From Alloclostridium intestinigallinarum (GTDB lineage: Bacteria; Bacillota; Clostridia; Christensenellales; UBA3700): a DNA stretch of 20,509 nucleotides. Below, piece after piece: positions 1 through 6,628 of the stretch. The stretch spans positions 1 through 20,509 of the forward strand of contig CAJFNB010000029.1 in the NCBI GenBank assembly GCA_904393845.1, in the 5' to 3' direction. The number at the start of each line of letters is the position of its first letter. Positions within the stretch are counted from its first letter, which is position 1. Position numbers and translations under genes: made by a program. The notes under the pieces were generated by a model. That model saw only the letters and a list, made by a program, of their open reading frames with translations. It had not been told where the DNA came from and did not search any database.

Positions 1-43
1 AAACCAGTTACGCTGAAAGCAAAGCATTTTACAACCCGACATA

Positions 44-72
44 TACACATATTTTATGTTTTAGAGTAAAAT
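44..72 (+). promoter_or_regulatory. Possible promoter of the small acidic protein
   Basis: TACACA (44-49, 4 of 6 matches to TTGACA), a 17-bp spacer and TAAAAT (67-72, 5 of 6 matches to TATAAT). Transcription would begin near 79, about 20 nt before the ATG at 99, with GAGG (83-86) as a weak ribosome binding site. The -35 is poor and the window edge is close, so this is tentative. Confidence 0.3.
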
Positions 73-98
73 GTGTTCTACTGAGGCCCACTACGGGT

Positions 99-290
99 AT
101 GTCTGACGATTTTAACGTATGGGAGGACGTGTTTAACACGCACGACATTGACGGTGACGGCGACGCGGATATGAAAGACGCCATGTTGCGCGACGATATG
201 GATGAGTATACGAAATCCGCCGTGTACGGGGACGGTGAAGAGGAATTTGAAGATATTGACGGCGGCGATGACGATACGGACGATTGGTAA
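99..290 (+). CDS. Small highly acidic protein with one EF-hand/dockerin-like calcium loop
   Basis: A 63-residue protein with no recognised family name. Residues 16-27 (DIDGDGDADMKD) place Asp at loop positions 1, 3, 5, 9 and 12 with Gly at 6, the layout of a single EF-hand/dockerin calcium-binding loop. The C-terminal third is almost entirely Asp, Glu and Gly and ends in Trp. There is no signal peptide or membrane segment, so it is probably cytosolic. The ATG at 99 is preceded by GAGG (83-86), a weak ribosome binding site. The same frame stays open to the window edge, so a longer N-terminus cannot be excluded, although the upstream residues look unlike the acidic body. It ends 44 bp before the HAD gene with no terminator between, so the two may be co-transcribed. 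Calcium binding is inferred from the loop only. Confidence 0.6.
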   Translation: MSDDFNVWEDVFNTHDIDGDGDADMKDAMLRDDMDEYTKSAVYGDGEEEFEDIDGGDDDTDDW

Positions 291-334
291 AGAGGAAATT
301 CGTCGTAACGTAAGCCGCATTTTCGGAGCATGAT

Positions 335-979
335 ATGATAAAATGCGTAATTTTCGATATGGACGGGACGCTTGCGGATACCCTGCCTTTGTGTATAGAA
401 AGTTTCCGCCGATCCATAGAGAAGTTGTCCGGAAAAATTCTGACGGACAGGGAAATAATCGAAACTTTCGGACCGTCGGAAGAAGGCGTAGTCAAAAAAC
501 TGCTTCCCGGCAACTATAAAGAGGGGCTGGAACTTTATCTGCGATATTATAAAGAACTGCACGGTATTATGTGTCCCCGTCCGTTTGACGGGATAATTCC
601 GCTGTTGGAATGGTTGAAGTCGCAGAATATTAGCGCGGCGATTGTTACGGGGAAGGGCGGGAAATCGCTTGCGGTTTCATTGAAAGTGCTGCGGCTGGAA
701 AAATATTTTTGCCGGACAGAGTACGGCGACGAATCCGGGACGGACAAGTGCGAGTTTATCGGGAAGATAATCAGGCAGCTGTCGCCGGATAAGCGGGAAG
801 CCGTTTACGTCGGCGACAGCGTAAGCGATATAATATCGTCAAGAAAGGCGGGAATAAGAGCGGTAGCCGCCGCCTGGGCTGAAACTGCCGACAAAGAGCG
901 GCTGAAAGCGGCGTCTCCCGATTATCTTGCCGAAAGCGTCGCGGAGTTGAAAGACGCAATAGAGAAGATGAACGGATAA
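335..979 (+). CDS. HAD-superfamily hydrolase, phosphoglycolate phosphatase-like
   Basis: A 214-residue cytosolic phosphatase of the HAD superfamily (Gph/PGP/beta-phosphoglucomutase-like subfamily I). Motif I is FDMDGTLADT, with nucleophile Asp8 and general acid/base Asp10. Motif II is the threonine in IVTGKG (Thr105). Motif III is the lysine in GTDKCEF (Lys138). Motif IV is VGDSVSD (Asp161 and Asp165), which holds Mg2+. The helical cap lies at about residues 16-80 and the length is normal for the family. Members hydrolyse small phosphate monoesters, and the sequence does not fix the substrate. The ATG at 335 has GGAG (325-328) six bases upstream. A terminator follows directly at 985-1007. Family assignment is secure; the phosphoglycolate label is generic. 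Confidence 0.9.
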   Translation: MIKCVIFDMDGTLADTLPLCIESFRRSIEKLSGKILTDREIIETFGPSEEGVVKKLLPGNYKEGLELYLRYYKELHGIMCPRPFDGIIPLLEWLKSQNISAAIVTGKGGKSLAVSLKVLRLEKYFCRTEYGDESGTDKCEFIGKIIRQLSPDKREAVYVGDSVSDIISSRKAGIRAVAAAWAETADKERLKAASPDYLAESVAELKDAIEKMNG

Positions 980-984
980 AAGCC

Positions 985-1007
985 GCCGCGCTATTGCGCG
1001 GCTTTTT
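985..1007 (+). terminator. Rho-independent terminator after the HAD gene
   Basis: A perfect 7-bp stem, GCCGCGC (985-991) with GCGCGGC (996-1002), a TATT loop, then TTTTT (1003-1007). It also contains the stop codon of the convergent MerR gene (991-993), and GGCTTTT follows the stem on the minus strand, so it may work in both directions. Confidence 0.85.
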
Positions 1008-1785
1008 CCGAAATAAATACCTGCGCCTGGTAATTCCATTGCAAAATGCCGGAAACGACGATAAGTTGCACGGTAAATTCCGGGGAAGTTAAGTAGCGGC
1101 TTTTCGCCGTTTCAACTAAGGCGCCTATTACCTGTTCGCGGTTTTCTTCCGTGCAGTTTGCGCAAAGGTACTCGCCTTGCGGTAAAATTTTTAAGCCGTC
1201 AACCTGTTTATAGCGCGTGCATACGGCAAACAGGCGGCTTTCGCCGTTTTGCGTATAAATGCCCGCCATATCTTCAAAAGAAAAGTCGTCTTTCATATTT
1301 TCGGGCAGGCGGCTGTAAAAATGTCGGTGGTAGTTCCATAAATTGTCGAGAGAGGGCGCTTTCAAAGTGTTTGCAAGAAGAATGACGCGCTCGGGAAAAT
1401 ATTTGATAAAAGGCGTTTGCGAGGGCTGTTCTTTGCTCAGTTTGCTTTCGTAATAGACGCGTGCGCGGCGTATTTTTTCCTTGGAGTAATTCAGCTGCGC
1501 TATTTTTTCGTCGGCGTTTTTCTCCGCCTGCTTCAAGGCGCTTACTATTTTTCCGAAGTCGTCATATGACAGTATCTTCTTTATTTCCGAAAGCGTAATA
1601 TCCATACGGCGCAGCGCCTGCACCGTGTTCAGAAGTACGATTTCACGTTGAGAATAATAGCGGTAGCCCGTCCATTCGTCCACCTTGCACGGTTTTACCA
1701 GCCCGATTCGGTCATAATGGCGCAATGTTTCGGCGGTCATGCCGACTATTTTCGCCGTTTCGCTTATCGAAAAAAATTCTTTCAT
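991..1785 (-). CDS. MerR-family transcriptional regulator with C-terminal effector domain
   Basis: A 264-residue DNA-binding regulator. The N-terminus (residues 5-75) is a MerR winged helix, with the signatures ISETAKIVGMTAETLRHYD and GLVKP followed by GYRYYS. A helical dimerisation stretch (about 80-115, QAEKNADEKIAQLNYSKEKI) comes next. The remaining ~145 residues resemble the GyrI/BmrR-type effector-binding fold, so a small-molecule inducer is likely rather than a metal; the few cysteines are not arranged as a metal site. It is divergent from a lipoprotein gene across a 103-bp region that has a consensus minus-strand promoter and a perfect dyad inside the opposing promoter's 19-bp spacer. 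This predicts that the protein autoregulates and activates the lipoprotein gene. The start is ATG (1785) with AAGAGG on the minus strand as a rather distant ribosome binding site. The inducer is unknown. Confidence 0.9.
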   Translation of the reverse strand: MKEFFSISETAKIVGMTAETLRHYDRIGLVKPCKVDEWTGYRYYSQREIVLLNTVQALRRMDITLSEIKKILSYDDFGKIVSALKQAEKNADEKIAQLNYSKEKIRRARVYYESKLSKEQPSQTPFIKYFPERVILLANTLKAPSLDNLWNYHRHFYSRLPENMKDDFSFEDMAGIYTQNGESRLFAVCTRYKQVDGLKILPQGEYLCANCTEENREQVIGALVETAKSRYLTSPEFTVQLIVVSGILQWNYQAQVFISEKAAQ

Positions 1786-1803
1786 ATTATCCGGATTATC
1801 CTC

Positions 1804-1834
1804 TTGACTTTTGTGTTACACAAAGGTTTACCAT
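1804..1834 (+). promoter_or_regulatory. MerR-type promoter of the lipoprotein gene with operator dyad
   Basis: The -35 is TTGACT (1804-1809), the spacer is an over-long 19 bp, and the -10 is TACCAT (1829-1834). The spacer contains a perfect inverted repeat, TTTGTGT-T-ACACAAA (1810-1824). A 19-20 bp spacer with a central dyad is the established layout of promoters that MerR proteins activate by untwisting DNA. The adjacent divergent MerR gene is the obvious regulator. Confidence 0.7.
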
Positions 1835-1835
1835 C

Positions 1836-1864
1836 ATTATAGCAACAAAAGAAAAGCGGGTCAA
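1836..1864 (-). promoter_or_regulatory. Promoter of the MerR gene
   Basis: Read on the minus strand: TTGACC (1864-1859), a 17-bp spacer and a perfect TATAAT (1841-1836). Transcription would start near 1829, so the dyad at 1810-1824 lies just downstream of the start, where a bound MerR protein would repress its own gene. Confidence 0.75.
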
Positions 1865-1888
1865 CTTATAAATCGGGAGGATAGTATT

Positions 1889-2551
1889 ATGAAAAAATAT
1901 GCGGTAATTATTTTTGCGGCAATTTGCGCGGCGTTATTTGCGTTTGCCGGTTGTACCGGGACGGACGAATATACCGAAAAGGTATATTTATCGGACGGCG
2001 CCGAAGTGGAGGAAATAGAAATCGACGTTTTCGACAGGGAATTGGAGATATACGAGTCAAATGACGGACAGATACGCATAGAATACTTCGACGGTGAAAA
2101 AGAGCGGTTTGAAATAGGCGTTTCCGATAAAAAACTGACCGTGAAACTGACGGAAAACAAGGAATGGACGGATTATATCGGCTTCAACAAGGCGCCCGGA
2201 GAGTACCGCAAAGTCAGGATAAGTCTGCCTTCGGAGATGATTGCAAAGCTGTCGGCGGCGACGACAAACGAGAATATAACGATAACGAACCTGTCGTTTG
2301 CGGAAAGCGTAAATCTTCAGTCTAACGGCGGCAGTATAATCTGCGATAATCTCGGCGCGGGGAAAGAGATAACGCTTGCCGTAAAAAACGGAGATATTAC
2401 GGGCAGTATTTCGGGAGCTATGGACGAATTTTCCATAACCTGTACGATAAAAAAGGGAGAGAGCAATTTGCCCGCGCTTAAAGAAGGCGGCGATAAGTCG
2501 CTTACTGCAGAGTGCAATAACGGCGATATAAACATAGAGTTCGCCAAATAA
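1889..2551 (+). CDS. DUF4097-like surface lipoprotein
   Basis: A 220-residue predicted lipoprotein. Residues 1-21 are a basic then hydrophobic signal peptide ending in FAGC, so Cys22 is the likely lipidated residue and the protein should be anchored on the outer face of the membrane. The mature part is beta-rich. Its second half has short repeated strands (NLQSNGGSIICDNL, AVKNGDITGSISG, ECNNGDINIEF) typical of the DUF4097 putative-adhesin beta-helix family. The ATG at 1889 has GGGAGG (1875-1880) eight bases upstream; in-frame codons further upstream run through the promoter and were rejected. The gene faces the MerR regulator and probably belongs to its regulon, perhaps as an envelope-stress or antimicrobial response protein, which is inference. 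A terminator follows at 2579-2606. Confidence 0.8.
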   Translation: MKKYAVIIFAAICAALFAFAGCTGTDEYTEKVYLSDGAEVEEIEIDVFDRELEIYESNDGQIRIEYFDGEKERFEIGVSDKKLTVKLTENKEWTDYIGFNKAPGEYRKVRISLPSEMIAKLSAATTNENITITNLSFAESVNLQSNGGSIICDNLGAGKEITLAVKNGDITGSISGAMDEFSITCTIKKGESNLPALKEGGDKSLTAECNNGDINIEFAK

Positions 2552-2578
2552 AGTTGCTTATCAAAAGAGTGTAAAAAA

Positions 2579-2606
2579 ATCGGACCGGGAAACGGCCCGA
2601 TTTTTT
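2579..2606 (+). terminator. Bidirectional terminator between the lipoprotein and AEC genes
   Basis: Stem ATCGGaCCG (2579-2587) with CGGCCCGAT (2593-2601), one A/C mismatch, loop GGAAA, then a T run to 2606. The left arm is preceded by a run of A residues, giving a U tail on the minus strand too. It therefore also serves the convergent AEC gene, whose stop is at 2631. Confidence 0.85.
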
Positions 2607-2630
2607 AAGTCAAATACTTTTGCATTTACA

Positions 2631-3659
2631 TTACAGCATTCCCCATATGCTCATCGCCGCGGAGGCGATAAGCGGAATTATGATTATGCTTATGAGCGTT
2701 GAAGTCACGAACGTGGTGGCTGAAAGCGCGGTATCGCCCTTAAAGCGCGTACTCATAGCCACTACGGAAGCCGCAGGCGACATCGCCATGGAAATTATCG
2801 GCGCAAGGAAGGCGTAATCCTGCTGTACGGCGGAAGGATTGACAGCCTTTATTATCGCAAAGAAGGCGAGCGCAACGCACAGCGTTACCGCAGGCGCGAG
2901 CAATAATCTGAGCGCGCCCGCAAAGTACGCCATGGGCTTGGTAAAAATATCGCGCGCGGTCATGTCCGCTATGCGGATACCCACAATCAGCATGGATACG
3001 GGAGTTGTGGTATGCGCGAGGTATTGCGGGAATACCTTTATTTCCTCGACTTCTTCGAACATAAAAAAGTTTATTTCGGGGACGAAGAAGAGGATAAGCG
3101 CGATAACGCTTGCTATTATGGTGGGATTTAGAATGACTTTTTTGAAAGATATATCCTTTCTGCTGCCCGTAATGAAGTAAACGCCCACCGTCCAGCTGAA
3201 CACGCAGAACACTATGTTGAACACCATCACATAAATGGTGGCAAGCGGATTGTGGTCGGAAAACATTTCGATAAACGGAACGCCGATAAATCCGCAGTTG
3301 GAAAACAGGGTGATAAACGAATATATGCCGGCTGCGGTTTTATTCTGGTACTTTATGAATATCAGCTTGCATATGCCGAAGAGCAGGAGAAAAGCCACGG
3401 TTGAAACCGCCATGACAATGGCGAAGTCGCACAGCAGGCTCACTTTGGACATGGACTGTATAAGCGCCCAGTCTTCGTCCTCGAACACGCACAGGGAGTT
3501 GATTATCAGCATCGGCTGGCACACGTAAAGCAGAATGGAACTGAGGGAATCGGTGGATTCCGCGGAAAGCATTTTAATCTTTCTCAGTATAAATCCGGGT
3601 ACGATAAACGCCGAAAGCACCAGCATTATTATTAAAGTTTTCAAGTATAATTCGCCCAT
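2631..3659 (-). CDS. AEC-family (auxin efflux carrier-type) permease
   Basis: A 342-residue integral membrane protein with about ten hydrophobic segments in two five-helix halves, typical of the AEC/PIN_like transporter family (Membrane_trans, 310-350 residues). Helix-breaking positions characteristic of the family are visible: a proline after the first helix (IVPGFILRK), CQPMLI near residues 47-52, NCGFIGVPF in the first half, and LAPIISMAMSPAASVVAM in the second. Bacterial members carry small organic acids such as malate or malonate; the substrate cannot be read from sequence. A minus-strand promoter places transcription start on or next to the A of the ATG, and no ribosome binding site precedes it, so the mRNA is probably leaderless. 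The next in-frame Met (residue 12) also lacks a binding site. Confidence 0.9.
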   Translation of the reverse strand: MGELYLKTLIIMLVLSAFIVPGFILRKIKMLSAESTDSLSSILLYVCQPMLIINSLCVFEDEDWALIQSMSKVSLLCDFAIVMAVSTVAFLLLFGICKLIFIKYQNKTAAGIYSFITLFSNCGFIGVPFIEMFSDHNPLATIYVMVFNIVFCVFSWTVGVYFITGSRKDISFKKVILNPTIIASVIALILFFVPEINFFMFEEVEEIKVFPQYLAHTTTPVSMLIVGIRIADMTARDIFTKPMAYFAGALRLLLAPAVTLCVALAFFAIIKAVNPSAVQQDYAFLAPIISMAMSPAASVVAMSTRFKGDTALSATTFVTSTLISIIIIPLIASAAMSIWGML

Positions 3660-3665
3660 GCCGCA

Positions 3666-3694
3666 ATTATAGCACTATAAGGGTGGTATGTAAA
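3666..3694 (-). promoter_or_regulatory. Promoter of the AEC gene (leaderless)
   Basis: Minus strand TTTACA (3694-3689), a 17-bp spacer and a perfect TATAAT (3671-3666). Only six bases separate the -10 from the ATG (3659), so the expected start point coincides with the initiation codon. Confidence 0.75.
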
Positions 3695-3711
3695 ACGATA
3701 TGAAGGGGGAA

Positions 3712-3740
3712 TTGAAAAAATTTTTTGCCCGTGATATAAT
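3712..3740 (+). promoter_or_regulatory. Promoter of the methyltransferase-ASCH operon
   Basis: TTGAAA (3712-3717), a 17-bp spacer and TATAAT (3735-3740), with a TG one base before the -10 (extended -10). Transcription starts near 3747, right at the AGGAG (3747-3751) that serves the ATG at 3758, so the leader is only about 11 nt. Confidence 0.8.
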
Positions 3741-3757
3741 GGAAAAAGGAGAAAAAT

Positions 3758-4525
3758 ATGGAAAACATCGGCACAAACTGCGAAAAATTCACCGGCAAAG
3801 CGGACGTTTACCAGAAGTTCCGTCCCGGCTATCCGGAGGAATTGTATGAATATTTATGCAAATACTATCTGCCTTCGGGCGGCACCGTCGCGGACGTGGG
3901 CGCGGGCACGGGCAAGTTTGCGGAAGGTTTTATCAGGAGGAATATAACCACTTTCTGCGTAGAGCCGAACGCGGATATGGCGCGCGTTCTGAAGGAAAAT
4001 TACGGCAAATATCCCAATTTCAGGCATATTGCGTCACCTGCGGAAAATATCTGTCTGCCGCAGGGGAGCGTGGACCTTGTCACGGCGGCGCAGGCATTCC
4101 ATTGGTTTGACGGACAGGCTTTTTACGCCTGTTGCAGGAAGATATTGAAGGAAAACGGAGCGGTGGCGCTCATCTGGAACAGGCGCGACAGGGACGAAGC
4201 GGAGCAGGCGCTGTATGCGCTCGATATGAAATACTGCGCGGATAAATTCAAAGGGCGTTCGGGCGGAATATTCAACGGCGACCAGTCTTCGCTGCGCGAA
4301 TTTTTCAGGCGCGGATATGAAGAACTGCGCTTTGAAAACGGCGCGTTTTCCTACACCTGCGACGAGTTTGTCGGGCGCAGACTTTCTTCCTCATACGCAT
4401 TGAAGGAGGGCGACGCGGGATACGTCGGATACGTGGACGCGCTGAAAGAGCATTTTGAAAAATACGCGGCTTTCGGCAAATACGTGGAACATATAACGAC
4501 ATATCTTTATCTGGGGCGCGTATGA
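3758..4525 (+). CDS. Class I SAM-dependent methyltransferase
   Basis: A 255-residue cytosolic methyltransferase. Motif I is VADVGAGTGKFA (residues 44-55), the glycine-rich SAM loop. Glu69 in CVEP ends strand beta-2 and should bind the ribose hydroxyls. SPAENICLP (93-101) and AAQAFHWFD (110-118) match the subgroup of small-molecule methyltransferases that carry an 'AQAFHWFD' box near the active site. The N-terminal FTGKADVYQKFRPGYP segment is also typical. The C-terminal half holds the variable substrate cap; the acceptor is unknown. AGGAG lies six bases upstream of the ATG. The stop overlaps the start of the ASCH gene (ATGA), implying translational coupling. Confidence 0.9.
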   Translation: MENIGTNCEKFTGKADVYQKFRPGYPEELYEYLCKYYLPSGGTVADVGAGTGKFAEGFIRRNITTFCVEPNADMARVLKENYGKYPNFRHIASPAENICLPQGSVDLVTAAQAFHWFDGQAFYACCRKILKENGAVALIWNRRDRDEAEQALYALDMKYCADKFKGRSGGIFNGDQSSLREFFRRGYEELRFENGAFSYTCDEFVGRRLSSSYALKEGDAGYVGYVDALKEHFEKYAAFGKYVEHITTYLYLGRV

Positions 4526-4875
4526 AGACGTATGGCTGCGTAGAGATGAAGCTGGACAAAGAGCCGTTTGAAAAGATAAAGAGCGGAGGAAAGACGATAG
4601 AGCTTCGCCTGTATGACGAAAAGCGGCGGAAAATACGCGTAGGTGATATTATCGTATTCACCTGCCGCGACGGCGGAGAGCGTCTTGCAAGGCGCGTGAA
4701 GGCGCTGCACGTTTTTGCGGATTTCAGGGAGCTTTATTCTTCCCTGGATCTTCTCAAATGCGGCTACACGCCCGCAAACGTCCGCGCCGCAAAACCCGGC
4801 GATATGGAAAAATACTATTCGGCGGCGGAGCAGGCGGAATACGGGGTAGTCGGTATAGAGCTTGACCGCCTTTGA
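4522..4875 (+). CDS. ASCH-domain protein
   Basis: A 117-residue cytosolic protein that is essentially one ASCH domain, a compact beta-barrel related to PUA and predicted to bind RNA or modified nucleosides. The family pattern is clear: EPFEKIKSGGKTIELRLYDE (residues 14-33), with the basic and acidic residues that line the cleft (Lys24, Glu27, Arg29), followed by IRVGDIIVF (38-46), the strand after the GD turn. Some single-domain ASCH proteins (E. coli YqfB) are amidohydrolases acting on N4-acetylcytidine, while others have no known activity; the sequence does not decide. The start overlaps the methyltransferase stop by 4 bp, so the two are co-translated and may act on the same nucleic-acid-related substrate, which is inference. 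Confidence 0.85.
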   Translation: MKTYGCVEMKLDKEPFEKIKSGGKTIELRLYDEKRRKIRVGDIIVFTCRDGGERLARRVKALHVFADFRELYSSLDLLKCGYTPANVRAAKPGDMEKYYSAAEQAEYGVVGIELDRL

Positions 4876-4896
4876 CGTTTTCGGTAAAAGTCCCTC

Positions 4897-4925
4897 TTGA
4901 AAAGGCGGAAAATGAGGTGTATAAT
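4897..4925 (+). promoter_or_regulatory. Promoter of the MFS gene
   Basis: TTGAAA (4897-4902), a 17-bp spacer and a perfect TATAAT (4920-4925). The leader of about 69 nt is the longest clear one in the window. It contains a hairpin (ACGGGCG 4948-4954 with CGCGTCCGT) and a CCTCC (4969-4973) able to pair with the ribosome binding site. Confidence 0.8.
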
Positions 4926-5000
4926 TTAATTGCGGATACAAATGAATACGGGCGTGCGCGTCCGTAAGCCTCCGCGGCATATTTTTCAGGAGGGAAAATT

Positions 5001-6443
5001 ATGGTTAAATCCAAGTCCACACGCCTGGGTGCGAAAATATGGGCGAGCGTGCTTATCTGCGGACTTATCGGTCAGATTGCGTGGATAATCGAGAATATGT
5101 ATTTCGCCACCTTTGCCCAGGATTTGTTCGAGGACGTAAGCAAGTTCGGCAACAATTATTACATAGCGACTACGCTTATGGTGATTTTGTCGGCGGTAAC
5201 CGCCACCGTCACCACGATATTCGCGGGAGCGTTCAGCGATAAACTGGGAAAACGCAAGGTGCTTATCACGGTCGGCTATCTGGTGTGGGGTGTGACCATA
5301 ATGCTGTTTGCCGTCATACCCGTGGACTTCGATTCGGGCAAAAGCGGACTTATAATCGCGCTGCTCGTCATCTTCGACTGCGTCATGACGTTTGCCGGCT
5401 CCACCGCGAACGACGCCGCGTTCAACGCGTGGATAACCGACGTGACCGACGGCACCAACCGCGGACTTGTGAACACCATTCTGCAGATAATGCCCGTGCT
5501 CGCCACGGTGGTTGCCATCGTCGTTGCCATGTTCACTTACGACAAGGGCAATTATTCTCTTTTCTTTATAATAATCGGCGTTATCCCCATAGTTTGCGGA
5601 ATAATATCAATATTTCTGGTGAAAGATTCCCCCGACATTGTGCGCTCGGATATGCGCAGGTTTTCCGATATTTTCTACGGATTCCGCCCTTCGGTGGCAA
5701 AAGAAAACAAGTATATGTATGTAGCTCTTGCCGCGCTCGGACTTGTGGGTATAGCACAGCAGACGTTTATGTCCTATCTCATCAATTTTATCACCCAAAC
5801 GCTGGGTATAACGGACTATATGCTGCCGCTTGCGGTTGTAATAATACTTTCGGCGGTAATAACCGGCGTTACCGGCTTTTTGTTCGACAAGTTCGGTAGA
5901 AAGAATTTCTATATTCCGCTTGTGTGCGTGGTGGTCGCGGGCACTCTGCTGGTATACCTGACCAAATTTATGGGCGAAAGCGCCTATCTGCCCATGCTTT
6001 ACGTCGGCGGAACGATAATGCTCGGCTCCATGCTGTGCACTTCCGGCGGGCTGATGTCCGCTTTTCAGGACTATATCCCCAAAGGCTACGAGGGCAGATT
6101 CCAGGGGGTGAGAATGTTGTTCACCGTCCTTATTCCGATGATAGTGGGTCCGATTATCTCGCTTGCCATAGGTATAAATTCGTTTGACGCGCACGACACG
6201 GGCATAGCAGCTCCTCCGTTTGAAATATTCCTTGCGGCGGCGATAGTGGCGGCTCTGGCAATCATTCCCATAATATTCGTGAGGAAGGACGCCGACCGCC
6301 TGCGCAAAAAGGTCACCGAACAAGCTGAGGCGGAAGCGGCGGCGGACGAACCCGTCCGAGAAGAATTGCCGGTGCGCGGCCAGGACGAGCCGCGGGAAAA
6401 TGAGGAGCGTGAATCCGCCGGAGAAGACGGAAAGGACGAATAA
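5001..6443 (+). CDS. MFS transporter, sugar/cation symporter-like (SLC45/GPH-like)
   Basis: A 480-residue inner-membrane transporter with 12 predicted helices in two bundles. The loop between helices 2 and 3 has the MFS motif GAFSDKLGKRK (residues 76-86), and an echo, FDKFGRKNF, occurs at the equivalent loop of the second half. The segment NDAAFNAWITDVTDGTNRG is characteristic of the glycoside-pentoside-hexuronide/SLC45-like branch, so a sugar or glycoside is the best guess for substrate. The last ~50 residues form a charged, Glu/Arg-rich, probably disordered cytoplasmic tail (from about residue 430), longer than usual. AGGAGG (4988-4993) lies seven bases before the ATG. It is a single-gene unit with its own promoter and a terminator at 6472-6514. 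No sugar-hydrolase gene is nearby. Confidence 0.88.
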   Translation: MVKSKSTRLGAKIWASVLICGLIGQIAWIIENMYFATFAQDLFEDVSKFGNNYYIATTLMVILSAVTATVTTIFAGAFSDKLGKRKVLITVGYLVWGVTIMLFAVIPVDFDSGKSGLIIALLVIFDCVMTFAGSTANDAAFNAWITDVTDGTNRGLVNTILQIMPVLATVVAIVVAMFTYDKGNYSLFFIIIGVIPIVCGIISIFLVKDSPDIVRSDMRRFSDIFYGFRPSVAKENKYMYVALAALGLVGIAQQTFMSYLINFITQTLGITDYMLPLAVVIILSAVITGVTGFLFDKFGRKNFYIPLVCVVVAGTLLVYLTKFMGESAYLPMLYVGGTIMLGSMLCTSGGLMSAFQDYIPKGYEGRFQGVRMLFTVLIPMIVGPIISLAIGINSFDAHDTGIAAPPFEIFLAAAIVAALAIIPIIFVRKDADRLRKKVTEQAEAEAAADEPVREELPVRGQDEPRENEERESAGEDGKDE

Positions 6444-6471
6444 TATCGCAAGTCGGAGTGGCTGTATAATT

Positions 6472-6514
6472 ATGCGGTGTTTTGTTATTTAATGCAAAAT
6501 GCCGCATTGTTTTT
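6472..6514 (+). terminator. Terminator after the MFS gene
   Basis: A 13-bp stem formed by 6472-6484 (ATGCGGTGTTTTG) and 6495-6507 (CAAAATGCCGCAT) with two G-T wobbles, a 10-nt loop, then TGTTTTT (6508-6514). Confidence 0.75.
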
Positions 6515-6577
6515 CCGCATGGCATTGACATATGCGGCAAAAAATATGCGTGCGTGAAGGCATTGAACAACGGCATG

Positions 6578-6606
6578 TTGACTTATTCCGCATTTTTATG
6601 TATAAT
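6578..6606 (+). promoter_or_regulatory. Promoter of the LRR lipoprotein gene
   Basis: TTGACT (6578-6583), a 17-bp spacer and a perfect TATAAT (6601-6606). Start near 6613 leaves a leader of about 16 nt holding AGGAGG (6616-6621). A CCGCAT (6588-6593) lies inside the spacer and recurs upstream. Confidence 0.8.
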
Positions 6607-6628
6607 ACTTATAACAGGAGGAAAGATT

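Noticed and set aside
6482..6628. 49-residue N-terminal extension of the LRR lipoprotein
   Set aside because: It runs through the MFS terminator and the gene's own promoter, and would bury the signal peptide; AGGAGG points to 6629.
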